A DNA stretch of 64,000 bases, taken from Allobosea caraganae. Its GTDB lineage: Bacteria > Pseudomonadota > Alphaproteobacteria > Rhizobiales > Beijerinckiaceae. The stretch spans positions 434,001 through 498,000 of the forward strand of contig NZ_QQTO01000022.1 of NCBI RefSeq assembly GCF_003351345.1. Direction: 5' to 3'. The notes beneath the pieces are model-generated. The model was not told where the DNA came from. It worked only from the letters and a program-made list of their open reading frames with translations, and did no database searches. Of this stretch, positions 17,542 through 26,238 are shown one piece after another (positions within the stretch are counted from its first letter, which is position 1; every line of letters starts with the position of its first letter). The position numbers were made by a program, and so were the translations under genes.

Positions 17542-18951
17542 CTAGCGCCATGCCGGCGCGAAGCGCGGCCCGTGCCCGGCCGCCTCGGCGATCTGCCTGG
17601 CGCGCTGCGTCGCCTCGCCCAGCACCTCGTCGAAGGACGGGCCGTTGGCGAAGGCGCTGTTGCGATAGACCACCGCGCCGTTGACGATCACTGCCTTGGC
17701 GTCCGTGCCCTTGCCAGCGCTGACGAAGGTCGAGAGCGGGCGGTTGAGCACGCCGATATGGGGCTTGCGCATGTCGAAGATCGCGATGTCGGCGCGCTTG
17801 CCGGGTTCGAGCGAGCCGATCTCGTGGTCGAGCCCGAGCGCCCTGGCGCCGTTGATCGTCGCCATCTCGATGGTGCGCTCGACCGGCATGCGGGTGGGGT
17901 CGAGATGGCGGACATGCTGCATCAGGGTGCAGATCTTCATCTGCTCGATCATGTCGACGGAGTAGTCGACCATCGGCCCGTCCGTGCCGAGCGCCGTGTT
18001 GACGCCGGCGGCCTGCGCCTTGGCGAAGGGCGCGATGCCGCCGCCGCGCATCGCCTCGCTGCTCGGCGTGTAGACGAAATGGCAGCCGACATGGGCCATC
18101 TGGGCGATGTCGGTATCGGTGACGTGGATGCCGTGGATCATCAGCCAGTGCTTGTCGAGCACGCCGAGCTCCATCAGGTACTGCACGTCGGTGCGGCCGG
18201 TGGCGCGCAGGTGCTTGAGAAACCCCTTGTCGAGCGAGAGCGTGCCGCCGGCGATATGACCGGATATCCGCAGGTCGCGGTCGCGGGCGAATTCGTAGCC
18301 CTTGCGCACCAATTCGTCGGTGCTCATGCCGGCGGCGATCCAGTGGGCGTTGGCCTCGATCACCATCGCCATGCGCACCAGCCCATCGGAGGCGCCCTGC
18401 CAGCGCTCGACCTCCTCGGCCATGGCCGCGAGCGATTCATCGAGGCTGAGCGGGTGGTTGGGATTGCCCGGCGTGCGGCAGCGCAGTTCCTTGGCAAAGA
18501 CCTGTCTGATGCCGAGCTCGGCCTGCGGTTCGATGATGGCGCGGACCATCGACGGTGTCGTCGTGGTGACGGAGTGGTTCAGCGAGCAGGTCGTGCCGGT
18601 CGCCAGCATCTCCATGCCGTCGAGATAGCTTGCGACCCGCATCGCGCCGTCGTCGAGGTGGCGCACCAGCGGGAAGACGAAGCCGGTGATCCAGTCCTCC
18701 AGCAGGTAGCCATCGGCGAGGCCCTTGAACAGCGTGTACCAATGGTGCTGGTGCAGGTTGATCAGGCCGGGCACGACCAGGCAGCCGGCGGCGTCGATGA
18801 CCTCGTCGGCCTGCGCATCGGCCGGCAATTCGGCCATCGCGCCGAGCGCCGCGATGCGGGTGTCCTCGATCAGGACGAAGCCGTCGGGATGGACGGCGCG
18901 ACCGCCATCGACCGTGACGACATAACCATTCTTGACCAGCAGGCGGGCCAT
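17542..18951 (-). CDS. Amidohydrolase of the TRZ/ATZ (SsnA/chlorohydrolase-like) deaminase group
   Basis: A 469-residue metal-dependent hydrolase with composite ends (MARLLVKNGYVVTVDGG; KRADIAIFDM) and a barrel core. Metal residues are visible as H-x-H in PGLINLHQHHW, the His in NAHWIAAG, the His in MIHGIHVTD and the Asp in LGTDGPMVDYS. Relatives deaminate or dechlorinate aromatic N-heterocycles and purines. I chose the ATG at 18951; the frame runs to 19005 into a REP element. It lies downstream of a Rid-family gene and a NitT-type importer, which suits uptake and deamination of a nitrogen compound followed by clearance of an enamine or imine product. Confidence 0.88.
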   Translation of the reverse strand: MARLLVKNGYVVTVDGGRAVHPDGFVLIEDTRIAALGAMAELPADAQADEVIDAAGCLVVPGLINLHQHHWYTLFKGLADGYLLEDWITGFVFPLVRHLDDGAMRVASYLDGMEMLATGTTCSLNHSVTTTTPSMVRAIIEPQAELGIRQVFAKELRCRTPGNPNHPLSLDESLAAMAEEVERWQGASDGLVRMAMVIEANAHWIAAGMSTDELVRKGYEFARDRDLRISGHIAGGTLSLDKGFLKHLRATGRTDVQYLMELGVLDKHWLMIHGIHVTDTDIAQMAHVGCHFVYTPSSEAMRGGGIAPFAKAQAAGVNTALGTDGPMVDYSVDMIEQMKICTLMQHVRHLDPTRMPVERTIEMATINGARALGLDHEIGSLEPGKRADIAIFDMRKPHIGVLNRPLSTFVSAGKGTDAKAVIVNGAVVYRNSAFANGPSFDEVLGEATQRARQIAEAAGHGPRFAPAWR

Positions 18952-18998
18952 CGCAGTTCTCGCAGTTGGGGCATTTGGAGTGAGGCGGAAACCTCTCC

Positions 18999-19107
18999 GC
19001 GTCATCCCGGACGGAGCGAAGCGGAGCTCCGGGATCCATCGTAAAACTCAGCGCCTTACGATGGATCCCGGAGCTGCGCGGCTTCGCCGCTTGTCCGGGA
19101 TGACGCG
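18999..19107. repeat. REP-type repeat, GTCATCCCGG family
   Basis: CGCGTCATCCCGGACGGAGCG and CTTGTCCGGGATGACGCG flank the inner inverted pair CGGGATCCATCGT and ACGATGGATCCCG. It is close in sequence to the 3263-3370 element. It separates the Rid gene from the amidohydrolase. Confidence 0.85.
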
Positions 19108-19141
19108 GGAGGGTTTCCGGCTTCGAGCAAAAGGGTACCGA

Positions 19142-19579
19142 TCAGCCCGCCGGCACCGCGACGATCATGTCGAGCTCGACGCGGGCGCCGGGCGAGGAGA
19201 GCTGGTTGATGCAGATCATCGTCGAGGCCGGGCGCCAGTCGCCGAAATAGGGCCGCATCACCGCATGCATGCCGTCGGCGTCGCGGATGTCGGTCAGGTA
19301 CTTGGTGATCTTGACCACGTCGCTCCAGGTCGCCCCGACCGTGTCGAGGATCGACTTGATCGATTCCATCGCGTTGCGGGTCTGCACGCCGATGTCGTTG
19401 GAGTGGTCGTGCTCGCTGTCGATATGGGGGTGGTTGTGGTAGAGCGGCGAGGCCGTCGCCCCGGAAATATACATCAGGTTGCAGGCGCCTACGATGTGGA
19501 CGGCCGGGGCATAGGGCATCATATGAGCCTTGTCGGGCTCGGGCTGGACGACCTGAAGCGTGGCGTTGGACAGCGACAT
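19142..19579 (-). CDS. Rid-family (YjgF/YER057c/UK114) protein with His-rich insertion
   Basis: A 145-residue Rid-superfamily protein. Its C-terminal core RPASTMICINQLSSPGARVEL is typical of the family. Canonical RidA enamine/imine deaminases carry an Arg that aligns near the PAST segment, and here it is not clearly conserved. Residues in ASPLYHNHPHIDSEHDH form a five-histidine loop that is unusual and might bind metal. It lies in the operon between the ABC permease (44 bp upstream) and the amidohydrolase, so it probably handles a hydrolysis product, but the activity may differ from RidA. Confidence 0.85.
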   Translation of the reverse strand: MSLSNATLQVVQPEPDKAHMMPYAPAVHIVGACNLMYISGATASPLYHNHPHIDSEHDHSNDIGVQTRNAMESIKSILDTVGATWSDVVKITKYLTDIRDADGMHAVMRPYFGDWRPASTMICINQLSSPGARVELDMIVAVPAG

Positions 19580-19623
19580 GGCAAGGCTCCTTCGGATGGC
19601 TGTTGGTGACGAGGCCGGGCGCC

Positions 19624-20475
19624 TCAGTTGGTGCGCCAGAGGCCGAGGCGATCGTCGATCAGGTCCTGGCCCTTGGTGATGAGGATGCCGAGCAGCGCCA
19701 GCACGAGCAGCACGGCGAAGACGAGCTCGGTGTCGAGCAATTGCCCGGCGACGAAGAGCTTGGCGCCGAGCCCGTCCTTGGCCACGACCATCTCCGCGGC
19801 GACGACGAGGATGATCGAGATGCCCAGGCCGATGCGGATGCCGGCGAAGATCGCGGGCACGGCACTCGGGATCAGCACGCGCAGCACGATCTGGCGCAGG
19901 TTGGCGCCGAGGTCGCGCGCCGCCAGGATCAGGCCGGGCTCGCATTGCTGCACGCCGACCACCGTGTTGATCACGATCGGGAAGAAGGCGCCCATGAAGC
20001 TGATCGTCAGCATGAACGGGCCGCCGGTGCCGAGCCAGATCACCAGGAGCGGGATCAGGGTCACCTTGGGGAGCGGGTAGAGCGCCGCGATCAGGATGTC
20101 GGCCATCGCCTTGACCGGCTTGGACACCGCCATCCAGACGCCGAGCAGCACGCCGGTGACGAGCGCGATCAGGAAGCCGGCGAAGATGCGGTAGAGCGTC
20201 AGGCCGAGATCGGTGGCGAGGTCGGCCTCCATGAGGTTTTGCCAGAGCACCGCGACCACGCGCGTCGGGCGCGGCAAATAGAGCGGCGAGATCTTGGCCT
20301 GGATGACGATGAACTCCCAGACGCAGAGCAGCGCGATCAGGAAGCTCCAGCCGATGAGGCGCTGGTCGTCGAGCACGGCCCTGAACCACGGCACCTGCGG
20401 CCTGGGCTTCGCCGGCTTGTCCCCAGCGTTCGGTTCAGCGGCGGCCTCGGTCGGCATGGTGGTCTCCCCCGCCAT
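19624..20475 (-). CDS. NitT/TauT-type ABC transporter permease
   Basis: A 283-residue inner-membrane permease with about six helices. The first is WSFLIALLCVWEFIVIQ, and the typical loop AARDLGANLRQIVLRVLIPSAVPAIFAGIRIGLG docks onto the ATPase. The start ATG at 20475 shares one base with the TGA of the ATPase gene (TGATG), so translation is coupled. A second ATG lies at 20457. With the ATPase and the binding protein upstream it forms an importer of the SsuABC/ThiXYZ kind, usually for small sulfonates, nitrogen heterocycles or pyrimidine precursors. Confidence 0.92.
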   Translation of the reverse strand: MAGETTMPTEAAAEPNAGDKPAKPRPQVPWFRAVLDDQRLIGWSFLIALLCVWEFIVIQAKISPLYLPRPTRVVAVLWQNLMEADLATDLGLTLYRIFAGFLIALVTGVLLGVWMAVSKPVKAMADILIAALYPLPKVTLIPLLVIWLGTGGPFMLTISFMGAFFPIVINTVVGVQQCEPGLILAARDLGANLRQIVLRVLIPSAVPAIFAGIRIGLGISIILVVAAEMVVAKDGLGAKLFVAGQLLDTELVFAVLLVLALLGILITKGQDLIDDRLGLWRTN

Positions 20476-21287
20476 CAATGCGCTCCGCTTTCGCCCGTCA
20501 TCGCCTTGACCACCTCGTCCTTGAGCAGGTCGTAGATCTCCTCGAACAGGGCGACGGCCTCCGGCCGCTTCAGGTCGGCGAGCAGGCGCGGCTTCGGCAG
20601 CGCGACCTCGATCTCGCGCGAGATGCGTCCGGGCCTTGCCGTCATCACGAAGATCGTGTCGCCGAGCAGGATCGCCTCCTCGATCGAATGGGTGATCAGG
20701 ATCACCGTCGCGCCGGTCTCCTGCACGATCTGCGCGACCTGCTCCTGCAGCACGAGCCGGGTCTGGGCATCGAGCGCGCCGAAGGGCTCGTCGAGCAGCA
20801 GGATCTCCGGCTTCATCACCAGGGCGCGGGCGATGCCGACGCGCTGGCGCATGCCGCCCGAGAGCTGGCGCGGATACTTGCTCTCGAAGCCACGCAGATC
20901 GACCTTGGCCAGCGCCTCCATCGCCCTGGCATGGCGCTCCGCCTTGGGAACGCCGGACATCTCCAGGCCGAAGGCGACGTTGTCGAGGATGGTCAGCCAG
21001 GGGAACAGGTTGAAGCTCTGCCACACCGTCGCCATCGGCGGACGCGGCGCCGACTGGCCGGAGCGGCGGTCGACGAAGCGGATCTCGCCCTCGCTCGGCT
21101 CGAGGAAACCGCGCGCCAATTGCAGCATCGTGCTCTTGCCGCAGCCGCTCGGGCCGATGATGGCCGTGACCTTCCCGGCCGGGATGGCGCAGCGCATCCG
21201 GTCGAGCGCCACGGTCGGCGGGCCCTTCCGGGTTTCCCAGGCGAGGCGCACATCCTCGAAGCGGATATCGATGACGGGAGAGGTCAC
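20475..21287 (-). CDS. NitT/TauT-type ABC transporter ATP-binding protein
   Basis: A 270-residue ATPase. Walker A GPSGCGKSTMLQLARGFL is at about residue 42, the Q-loop is VWQSFNLFPWLTI, the signature is LSGGMRQRVGIARALV, Walker B is LLLDEPFGALDAQTR, and the switch His is in LITHSIEEAILLGD. This matches the SsuB/TauB/NrtD group. It is the middle gene of the binding protein-ATPase-permease trio, 10 bp from the binding-protein gene and overlapping the permease gene. Confidence 0.94.
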   Translation of the reverse strand: MTSPVIDIRFEDVRLAWETRKGPPTVALDRMRCAIPAGKVTAIIGPSGCGKSTMLQLARGFLEPSEGEIRFVDRRSGQSAPRPPMATVWQSFNLFPWLTILDNVAFGLEMSGVPKAERHARAMEALAKVDLRGFESKYPRQLSGGMRQRVGIARALVMKPEILLLDEPFGALDAQTRLVLQEQVAQIVQETGATVILITHSIEEAILLGDTIFVMTARPGRISREIEVALPKPRLLADLKRPEAVALFEEIYDLLKDEVVKAMTGESGAH

Positions 21288-21297
21288 GGCGCCGGCC

Positions 21298-22344
21298 TCA
21301 GACGAAGGGGTTCTTCGACTTCAGCGCCGCCGCCGCCTCCTCGGCGATGCCGAGGTCGAACAGCGCGTCCTTCGGTACGGGACCTGAGATCAGCTTCATC
21401 GTGTCGACCCAGAAGGAGGCCTGGTCGAGCACCGACTGGGTGTTGGGCATGCCCTCATGGTCGTAGCCGGTCCAGCGCGGCGCGGCCTTCTCGATCAGCG
21501 CGCCGGGAACCTTGGTGGCGTCGGCGATGATCTTGACGATCTCCGGGTCCTTGGTCTTGGCGGCCTCGACGAAGAGGCGGGCGGCGTAGATATGCGCCAT
21601 GGCGAAGGCGACGGCGGCCTTGCGGTTGCCCTCCAGGAACTTGGTCGGCATCGTCCAGCAGCCGAGCTGGGCGTTCGGCACGATGTCGGCACCGGTGCCG
21701 ATGATCTTGCCGACATTGTTGCTCTCGGCCAGGAAGGCGAGCGGGACCGGGCACTGCGCAGCGTCGGTCACGCCCGTGCCCATGCTCTTGATGATGTCGG
21801 GATAGGTCAGGCCGCTCGCATAGGTCGCGCTGGTGCGCGGGTCGAGCCCCGCCTTGAGCAGGCCATTGGCGAGCAGGTAGTGGTCGATGCCGCCGGGAGC
21901 CTGCATCGAGAAGCGCGCGCCTTTCAGCAGGGCGAACTTGTCGATGCCGGTGACGCCGGCGTCGTACATCTTGTTGCTGACCAGGATCGTGGTCGAGCCG
22001 AAGCCCGGCTTCTCGCTGCCGCGGTCGAGCACCAGCTTGTAGTTGGCGCCCTTCGAGACGGCGTTGAACAGGCCGGCATTGAGCGTCGCCACCGTGGCGT
22101 CGAGCTCGCCGGCGACGAGGGCGGGAATGGCGAGCGCGCCATCGGCGAAGGTGCGCAGCTCGACCTCGATGCCGACCTTCTGGAAGTAGCCCTTGGCCAC
22201 GGCGATGAAGAGCGGGCCCGACGAGAGCAGCGGCACGACGCCGATCCGCATCTTGGTGACGGGCTGGGCGCGCAGGACGCTTGGCATGGCGAGCCCGGCG
22301 AACGTGGCCGTTCCGGCGGAAAGAACCTGTCTGCGGTTGATCAC
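21298..22344 (-). CDS. ABC substrate-binding protein (NitT/TauT, NMT1/SsuA-like)
   Basis: A 348-residue periplasmic protein. I chose the GTG at 22344 because AAAGGA lies 7 nt before it and because translation then begins directly with a twin-arginine-like export signal (INRRQVLSAGTATFAGLAM, cleavage after VLRAQ). The longer frame begins at a TTG and runs over the operator-like palindrome. The body has family features (KMRIGVVPLLSSGPLFIAVA, KGYFQKVGIEVEL, PALVAGELDATVATLNAG). It is the first gene of the importer operon. Confidence 0.88.
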   Translation of the reverse strand: MINRRQVLSAGTATFAGLAMPSVLRAQPVTKMRIGVVPLLSSGPLFIAVAKGYFQKVGIEVELRTFADGALAIPALVAGELDATVATLNAGLFNAVSKGANYKLVLDRGSEKPGFGSTTILVSNKMYDAGVTGIDKFALLKGARFSMQAPGGIDHYLLANGLLKAGLDPRTSATYASGLTYPDIIKSMGTGVTDAAQCPVPLAFLAESNNVGKIIGTGADIVPNAQLGCWTMPTKFLEGNRKAAVAFAMAHIYAARLFVEAAKTKDPEIVKIIADATKVPGALIEKAAPRWTGYDHEGMPNTQSVLDQASFWVDTMKLISGPVPKDALFDLGIAEEAAAALKSKNPFV

Positions 22345-22363
22345 GGCGAGTCCTTTCGAGTTC

Positions 22364-22377
22364 TGCAATCGATTGCT
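22364..22377. promoter_or_regulatory. LacI-type operator candidate before the NitT importer operon
   Basis: TGCAATCGATTGCT contains the perfect palindrome GCAATCGATTGC (22365-22376). It shares the core TGCAATCGA-TGC with the site at 24139-24154 in front of the lacI-type gene. It lies 20 nt upstream of the binding-protein start codon, where a bound repressor would block transcription. Confidence 0.6.
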
Positions 22378-22457
22378 CACGTCATTCAAGTTCCGTGCCA
22401 GCCGCTTTCGGCCGGCTTCGCAGCGGAAAGCGGGGCCATGCGCCGCCTCTGCTCAAT

Positions 22458-24068
22458 TCACTTGCTGGCGCTGCCGCCCGTTTGCGCAGCCCTGGGCGTT
22501 TCCTGCGCGATCGCGATCTCCGGCGCCTCGGCCAGCAGGCCGAGCAGTTCGGCCTCGGCTGCGACGTCCTCAGCCATGTGCCGCATGGCCGAGCGGCCGA
22601 GGCGCTCGCCGCTATCGTAGCCGATACGCTCGACCAGCAGCGTGCCGGTGCGCTGGCTCGACCAGTAGCGCGCGCCGGTGCGCAGCCGGGCCGCCTTCAG
22701 GTGCGAGAGCACGCGCTCGGCCGCTTGCTGCTCGCCGTCGCGCGGCGCGTAGGTGATCGTGACCATGATCGCGGCGTCGCGGTCGAGCACCGTCACCGCC
22801 GGCAGGATCGCGGAATGGGCGAGCTTCACCGGCGCGGCGATGGCGATGCGCAGGCGGGCGAAAGCCGCGAGCGTCGCCAGCAGCAGCCCCGCCGCCGAGA
22901 GCCAGAACGTGACGGAAATGCCGAGATGGTCGGCGAGCAGGCCGGAGGCGAAGCTGCCGACCGCCAGCGAGCCGAAGACCGAGATCAGGTAGACCGCCGT
23001 GCCGCGCGCCCGGATCCACGGCGTCAGCCGCAATTGCGCGGCGAGATGGATCGAGGAGAAGGAGAGCAGCCAGCAGAAGCCGAGCACGGCATGCAGGGCG
23101 GCGAGAGCGGCCGGAAGCGGCGCCAGCGGCACGCAGGCCATGGCGAGCGCGGCGAGCAGGCCGGCCCCCAGCATCAGCTGGTCGAGATCGAAGCGCCGGC
23201 GCAGGCTCTTCAGCGCGCGTGCGCCGATGATCGCGCCGAGCCCGACGCTGCCGACCATCAGCCCGAGCATCAGGCTGGTGCCGTGGAACCATTCGCGCAC
23301 CACGACCGGCACCAGCGCCCAGAAGGTCGCGGCGAAGATAAAGAAGGCGACGGCCCTGAGCGCCACGGCCTGGAGGCCGCGCTCGTGCCGGACATAGGCG
23401 AGCCCGCCGCGCACGGCCGAGAGCAGGCTCTCCTGCGCCGCCATCGGCGCGCTGCGCGGGGCGATCATGATGAAGGCCAGCGCCACCGCGGAATAGAGCA
23501 CGGCGTTGAACAGGAAGGCGGCGGCGGGCCCGGCGGCGAAGAGCAGCAGGCCCGAGGTCAGCGGCCCGATCGAGCGGGCGATGTTGACGCCGAGGCTGTT
23601 GAGCGCGAGTGCGCCCTGCAGCCGCTCGCCGCTGACCAGCTCCGGCGTCATCGCCTGCCAGGACGGCGTGAAGGCGGCGTTGCAGCAGCCATTGACGAAG
23701 GAGGCGAGCAGCAGCAGCGGCACCGTGATGGTGCCGCTGAGCGCCGCCAGCGCGACGACGAGCGACAGCCCGGCCAGCCCGAACGCCGCCGCCTGCACGA
23801 TCCGCCGCCGCTCGACCATATCCGCCAGCGCCCCGGCCGGCAGGGCGAACAGGAAGAAGGGCAGCGCGGAGGCGGTCTGCGCCAGCGCGACGAGGCTGCG
23901 GCTCTCGGTCTCGCGCGAGATGATCCAGGCCGCGCCGACATCGTGGATCAGGAGCCCGCTCTGCAGCGCGACCATCGCGACCCAGAGCGGCAGGAACACC
24001 GTGAGATAGCGCCGCGCCTCGAGGTCGCCCCCCGCCTGCCCCGCCGACGCGCTCGTCTCGCTGCTCAT
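22458..24068 (-). CDS. MFS transporter (EntS/MFS_3 type) with C-terminal cytoplasmic domain
   Basis: A 536-residue protein with about 12 membrane segments (first FLPLWVAMVALQSGLLIHDV; motif A-like region FALPAGALADMVERRRIV). A soluble extension of about 120 residues follows, beginning at VTITYAPRDGEQQAAERVL, as seen in the MFS_3/transmembrane secretion effector family related to the enterobactin exporter EntS. I chose the ATG at 24068 (MSSETSAS), preceded by GACGAGG. It is divergent from the lacI-type gene over a 136-bp spacer with an operator-like palindrome. Its substrate is unknown. Confidence 0.88.
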   Translation of the reverse strand: MSSETSASAGQAGGDLEARRYLTVFLPLWVAMVALQSGLLIHDVGAAWIISRETESRSLVALAQTASALPFFLFALPAGALADMVERRRIVQAAAFGLAGLSLVVALAALSGTITVPLLLLASFVNGCCNAAFTPSWQAMTPELVSGERLQGALALNSLGVNIARSIGPLTSGLLLFAAGPAAAFLFNAVLYSAVALAFIMIAPRSAPMAAQESLLSAVRGGLAYVRHERGLQAVALRAVAFFIFAATFWALVPVVVREWFHGTSLMLGLMVGSVGLGAIIGARALKSLRRRFDLDQLMLGAGLLAALAMACVPLAPLPAALAALHAVLGFCWLLSFSSIHLAAQLRLTPWIRARGTAVYLISVFGSLAVGSFASGLLADHLGISVTFWLSAAGLLLATLAAFARLRIAIAAPVKLAHSAILPAVTVLDRDAAIMVTITYAPRDGEQQAAERVLSHLKAARLRTGARYWSSQRTGTLLVERIGYDSGERLGRSAMRHMAEDVAAEAELLGLLAEAPEIAIAQETPRAAQTGGSASK

Positions 24069-24138
24069 ACCTCGTCCCCTTGCCACGTCCCCTTGCCGCA
24101 TCCCCGCGGTTCCCGTGGTTAGCCTGAATGCAAGGATC

Positions 24139-24154
24139 GTGCAATCGAATGCAC
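24139..24154. promoter_or_regulatory. LacI-type operator candidate in the MFS-lacI divergent region
   Basis: GTGCAATCGAATGCAC is a 16-bp palindrome with one mismatched pair. Central symmetric TCGA and outer GTGCA/TGCAC arms are typical of LacI-family sites. A related palindrome is at 22364-22377. It is placed to regulate both divergent genes. Confidence 0.65.
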
Positions 24155-24204
24155 TTGCTGTTTGCGGCGCTTGCGCTAGCTATGGTGGCTGTCAGGAGGA
24201 TTCG

Positions 24205-25227
24205 GTGAGCCGCGGACCCAAATTGAGCGATGTCGCGGCCGCCGCGAAGGTGCACCAGTCGACCGCCTCGCGCGCGCTCGACCCGAACCTGTCGCGCCGG
24301 CTCTCGCCGGAGGTGGTCGAGCGCGTCCGGCGCATCGCCGACGAACTGGGCTATAGCCGCAACGCCATCGCCGCCAGCCTGCGCATGCAGCGCAGCCGCA
24401 TGGTCGGCGTCATCGTGCCCGACCTGACCAACACGATGTTCCCGCCGATGTTTCGCGGCATCGAGGACCGGCTCAGCACCGAGGGCTACAGCGCCATCCT
24501 GGCCAATTCCGATTTCCGCCCGGCCAAGGAACGCTCTATCATCGACACCTATCTCGACCGGCGCCTCGACGGCATGATCCTGGCCTCGGCCCATCTCGAA
24601 GATGCCGAGCAGCTCGAGGCGCTCGCCCGCAAGGTGCCGGTGGTGCTGATGAACCGCGAGATCGCCGACGCCTCGGTCACCGCCGTGATCGGCGACGATG
24701 CCGGCGGCATCAGCGAGATGTTCGCGCATCTCGCCGGGCTCGGGCACGAGCGCATCGCCCATATCGCCGGCCCGCAGGACACCTCGACCGGCGTCGCCCG
24801 CCGCGACGCCTTCCTCGCCGCCGCGCGCAAGGCCGCCCGCGGCTTCGACGGGCGCCTGCTCGTCGCGGCCGAGACCTATTCCGAGCGCGAGGGCTATCGC
24901 TGCGCCCGCCACCTCCTGGAGGCCGGCGGCGGCCCGACCGCGATCCTCGCCGCCAATGACTGGCTCGCCATCGGCTGCCTGACCGCGATCGAGGAGGCCG
25001 GGCTCAATTGCCCGCAGGACATCTCGGTGACCGGCTTCAACGACATGCCCTTCGCCGACCGGATGCGCCCGCCGCTGACGACGATCCGCATCCCGCATTA
25101 CCGCATGGGCTTCGAGGCCGCCGACCATTTGCTGGCGCTGATCGCCGCGCCGGAGACGACGCCGACCCGCGTGGTCATGCCGCCAGCCCTGATCGTCCGC
25201 GGCTCGACGGCGCAGCGGGGCGGTTGA
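24205..25227 (+). CDS. LacI-family transcriptional regulator
   Basis: A 340-residue repressor. The N-terminal helix-turn-helix (KLSDVAAAAKVHQSTASRAL) and hinge helix (SRRLSPEVVERVRRIADELG, then YSRNAIAASLRMQRS) are standard. A periplasmic-binding-like effector domain follows (VGVIVPDLTNTMFPPMFRGI, HIAGPQDTSTG, ILAANDWLAIGCL). I chose the GTG at 24205, 5 nt after AGGAGG, because the longer frame from 24115 adds 30 residues that do not fit the family and covers the operator. It probably senses the compound handled by the NitT importer, amidohydrolase and MFS genes. Confidence 0.92.
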   Translation: MSRGPKLSDVAAAAKVHQSTASRALDPNLSRRLSPEVVERVRRIADELGYSRNAIAASLRMQRSRMVGVIVPDLTNTMFPPMFRGIEDRLSTEGYSAILANSDFRPAKERSIIDTYLDRRLDGMILASAHLEDAEQLEALARKVPVVLMNREIADASVTAVIGDDAGGISEMFAHLAGLGHERIAHIAGPQDTSTGVARRDAFLAAARKAARGFDGRLLVAAETYSEREGYRCARHLLEAGGGPTAILAANDWLAIGCLTAIEEAGLNCPQDISVTGFNDMPFADRMRPPLTTIRIPHYRMGFEAADHLLALIAAPETTPTRVVMPPALIVRGSTAQRGG

Positions 25228-25234
25228 AACAGCT

Positions 25235-25702
25235 CTAGCGGATGTCCTTCGCGGTCAGGTTCGGCCAGCCGGCCTCGGCCCGGGCGATGTATTTCCTGGT
25301 GGCGCCGAGCCAGGTCTTGCGCACGCCGGTATCGTAGTTGAGGTAGAGCCTGCCATCGACGATGGACCAGGCTTCCGGCTCGATCTTGACGAGATAGCCC
25401 CGCGAGGTGCCGTAGGCGCAGAAGCCGCCATAGGCCGGCAGGTAGCGCTCCGGAGCGGCCTCGAACAGCGCCTTGTGCTCGGCGCTGGCGAAGCGCCAGG
25501 TGGCGCCGCCATGCCGCACCGAGAATTCCGGCTTGCCGAGGCGCGGGCCGCCGTCGCGGAAATAGGCAACGGGGTCGTAGCCGCGGATCGCGACGCCGTC
25601 GGTCGAGCCGAGCGTGTTGACCGGGCGGCCGGCATCGGCCCGGGCGGCGGGCGCGGCAAAAGCCGCGCCGGCGAGCAGGATGAAACTGCGCCTGTCGAGC
25701 AT
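25235..25702 (-). CDS. Exported YHS-domain protein
   Basis: A 155-residue protein with an N-terminal export signal containing a twin-Arg (MLDRRSFILLAGAAFAAP, cleaved after ARA). The YHS-type core reads IRGYDPVAYFRDGGPRLGKP, then EFSVRHGGATWRFASAEHKA, with a single Cys in YGGFCAYGTS. YHS proteins are thought to bind metals, and this variant with GYDPVAYF is common as a periplasmic stand-alone protein. It ends 8 bp from the converging lacI gene stop. It may be co-transcribed with the membrane protein upstream (26 bp gap). Confidence 0.88.
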   Translation of the reverse strand: MLDRRSFILLAGAAFAAPAARADAGRPVNTLGSTDGVAIRGYDPVAYFRDGGPRLGKPEFSVRHGGATWRFASAEHKALFEAAPERYLPAYGGFCAYGTSRGYLVKIEPEAWSIVDGRLYLNYDTGVRKTWLGATRKYIARAEAGWPNLTAKDIR

Positions 25703-25728
25703 GGCGTTTCTCCCTTGTGGTGTGACGC

Positions 25729-26214
25729 TCAGGCCGGGCGCGCTTCGAGGATCTCGAAGACATAGGCCGCGAGGTAGCCGTAGATCGCGTGACCGATGAG
25801 GCTCATGAAGGAGAGGCGCGGCACGTCGTTGAGCAGGAAATGCTGGCCCGCCAGCGGCGCGAAGAAGCCGAGCGCGATGAAGTAGGTGATCACGCCCCAG
25901 ATCCAGCCATCGGCCGGCATGCCGAAGCTCTTCACCCGGCGGGTCAGGATCCAGTAGCCGAGCGGGTAGAGCAGGAAGCCCGTGGTGAAGTGCAGCAACT
26001 TGGCGGTGGGCGTCGAGATGGTCAGGCCGAGCTGGTTTGCGAAGAGCGACTTGACCAGCTCCGGCGGCTCCAGCGGGTATTCGGCGAACCAGGCGGTCGG
26101 CACGGCCGAGAACAGCTCCCAGAAGCCGAGCGCGGCGAAGCCGCCAAGCGCGAGGTTGAGCACGGTGCGGGACGAAGGCAAGGCGAAGCTGCGGGTCATG
26201 GTTGCGGTGGTCAT
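25729..26214 (-). CDS. Hypothetical four-helix membrane protein
   Basis: A 161-residue protein with four predicted membrane segments: LNLALGGFAALGFWELFSAV, LLHFTTGFLLYPLGYWILT, WGVITYFIALGFFAPLAG and SFMSLIGHAIYGYLAAYVF. His residues lie in or near helices 2, 3 and 4 (LLHFTTG, GQHFLL, IGHAIYG), which could be heme or metal ligands. I do not recognise a characterised family. It sits between the TTC38-like gene and the YHS-domain gene on the same strand, suggesting a small envelope operon. A second ATG lies at 26199. Confidence 0.75.
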   Translation of the reverse strand: MTTATMTRSFALPSSRTVLNLALGGFAALGFWELFSAVPTAWFAEYPLEPPELVKSLFANQLGLTISTPTAKLLHFTTGFLLYPLGYWILTRRVKSFGMPADGWIWGVITYFIALGFFAPLAGQHFLLNDVPRLSFMSLIGHAIYGYLAAYVFEILEARPA

Positions 26215-26238
26215 GGCGTGGGTTCCCGTCTCTGGGGT

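Noticed and set aside
22612-25128. An 838-residue open frame on the minus strand spanning the MFS and lacI genes
   Set aside because: The translation is compositionally biased and overlaps two convincing genes in other frames.
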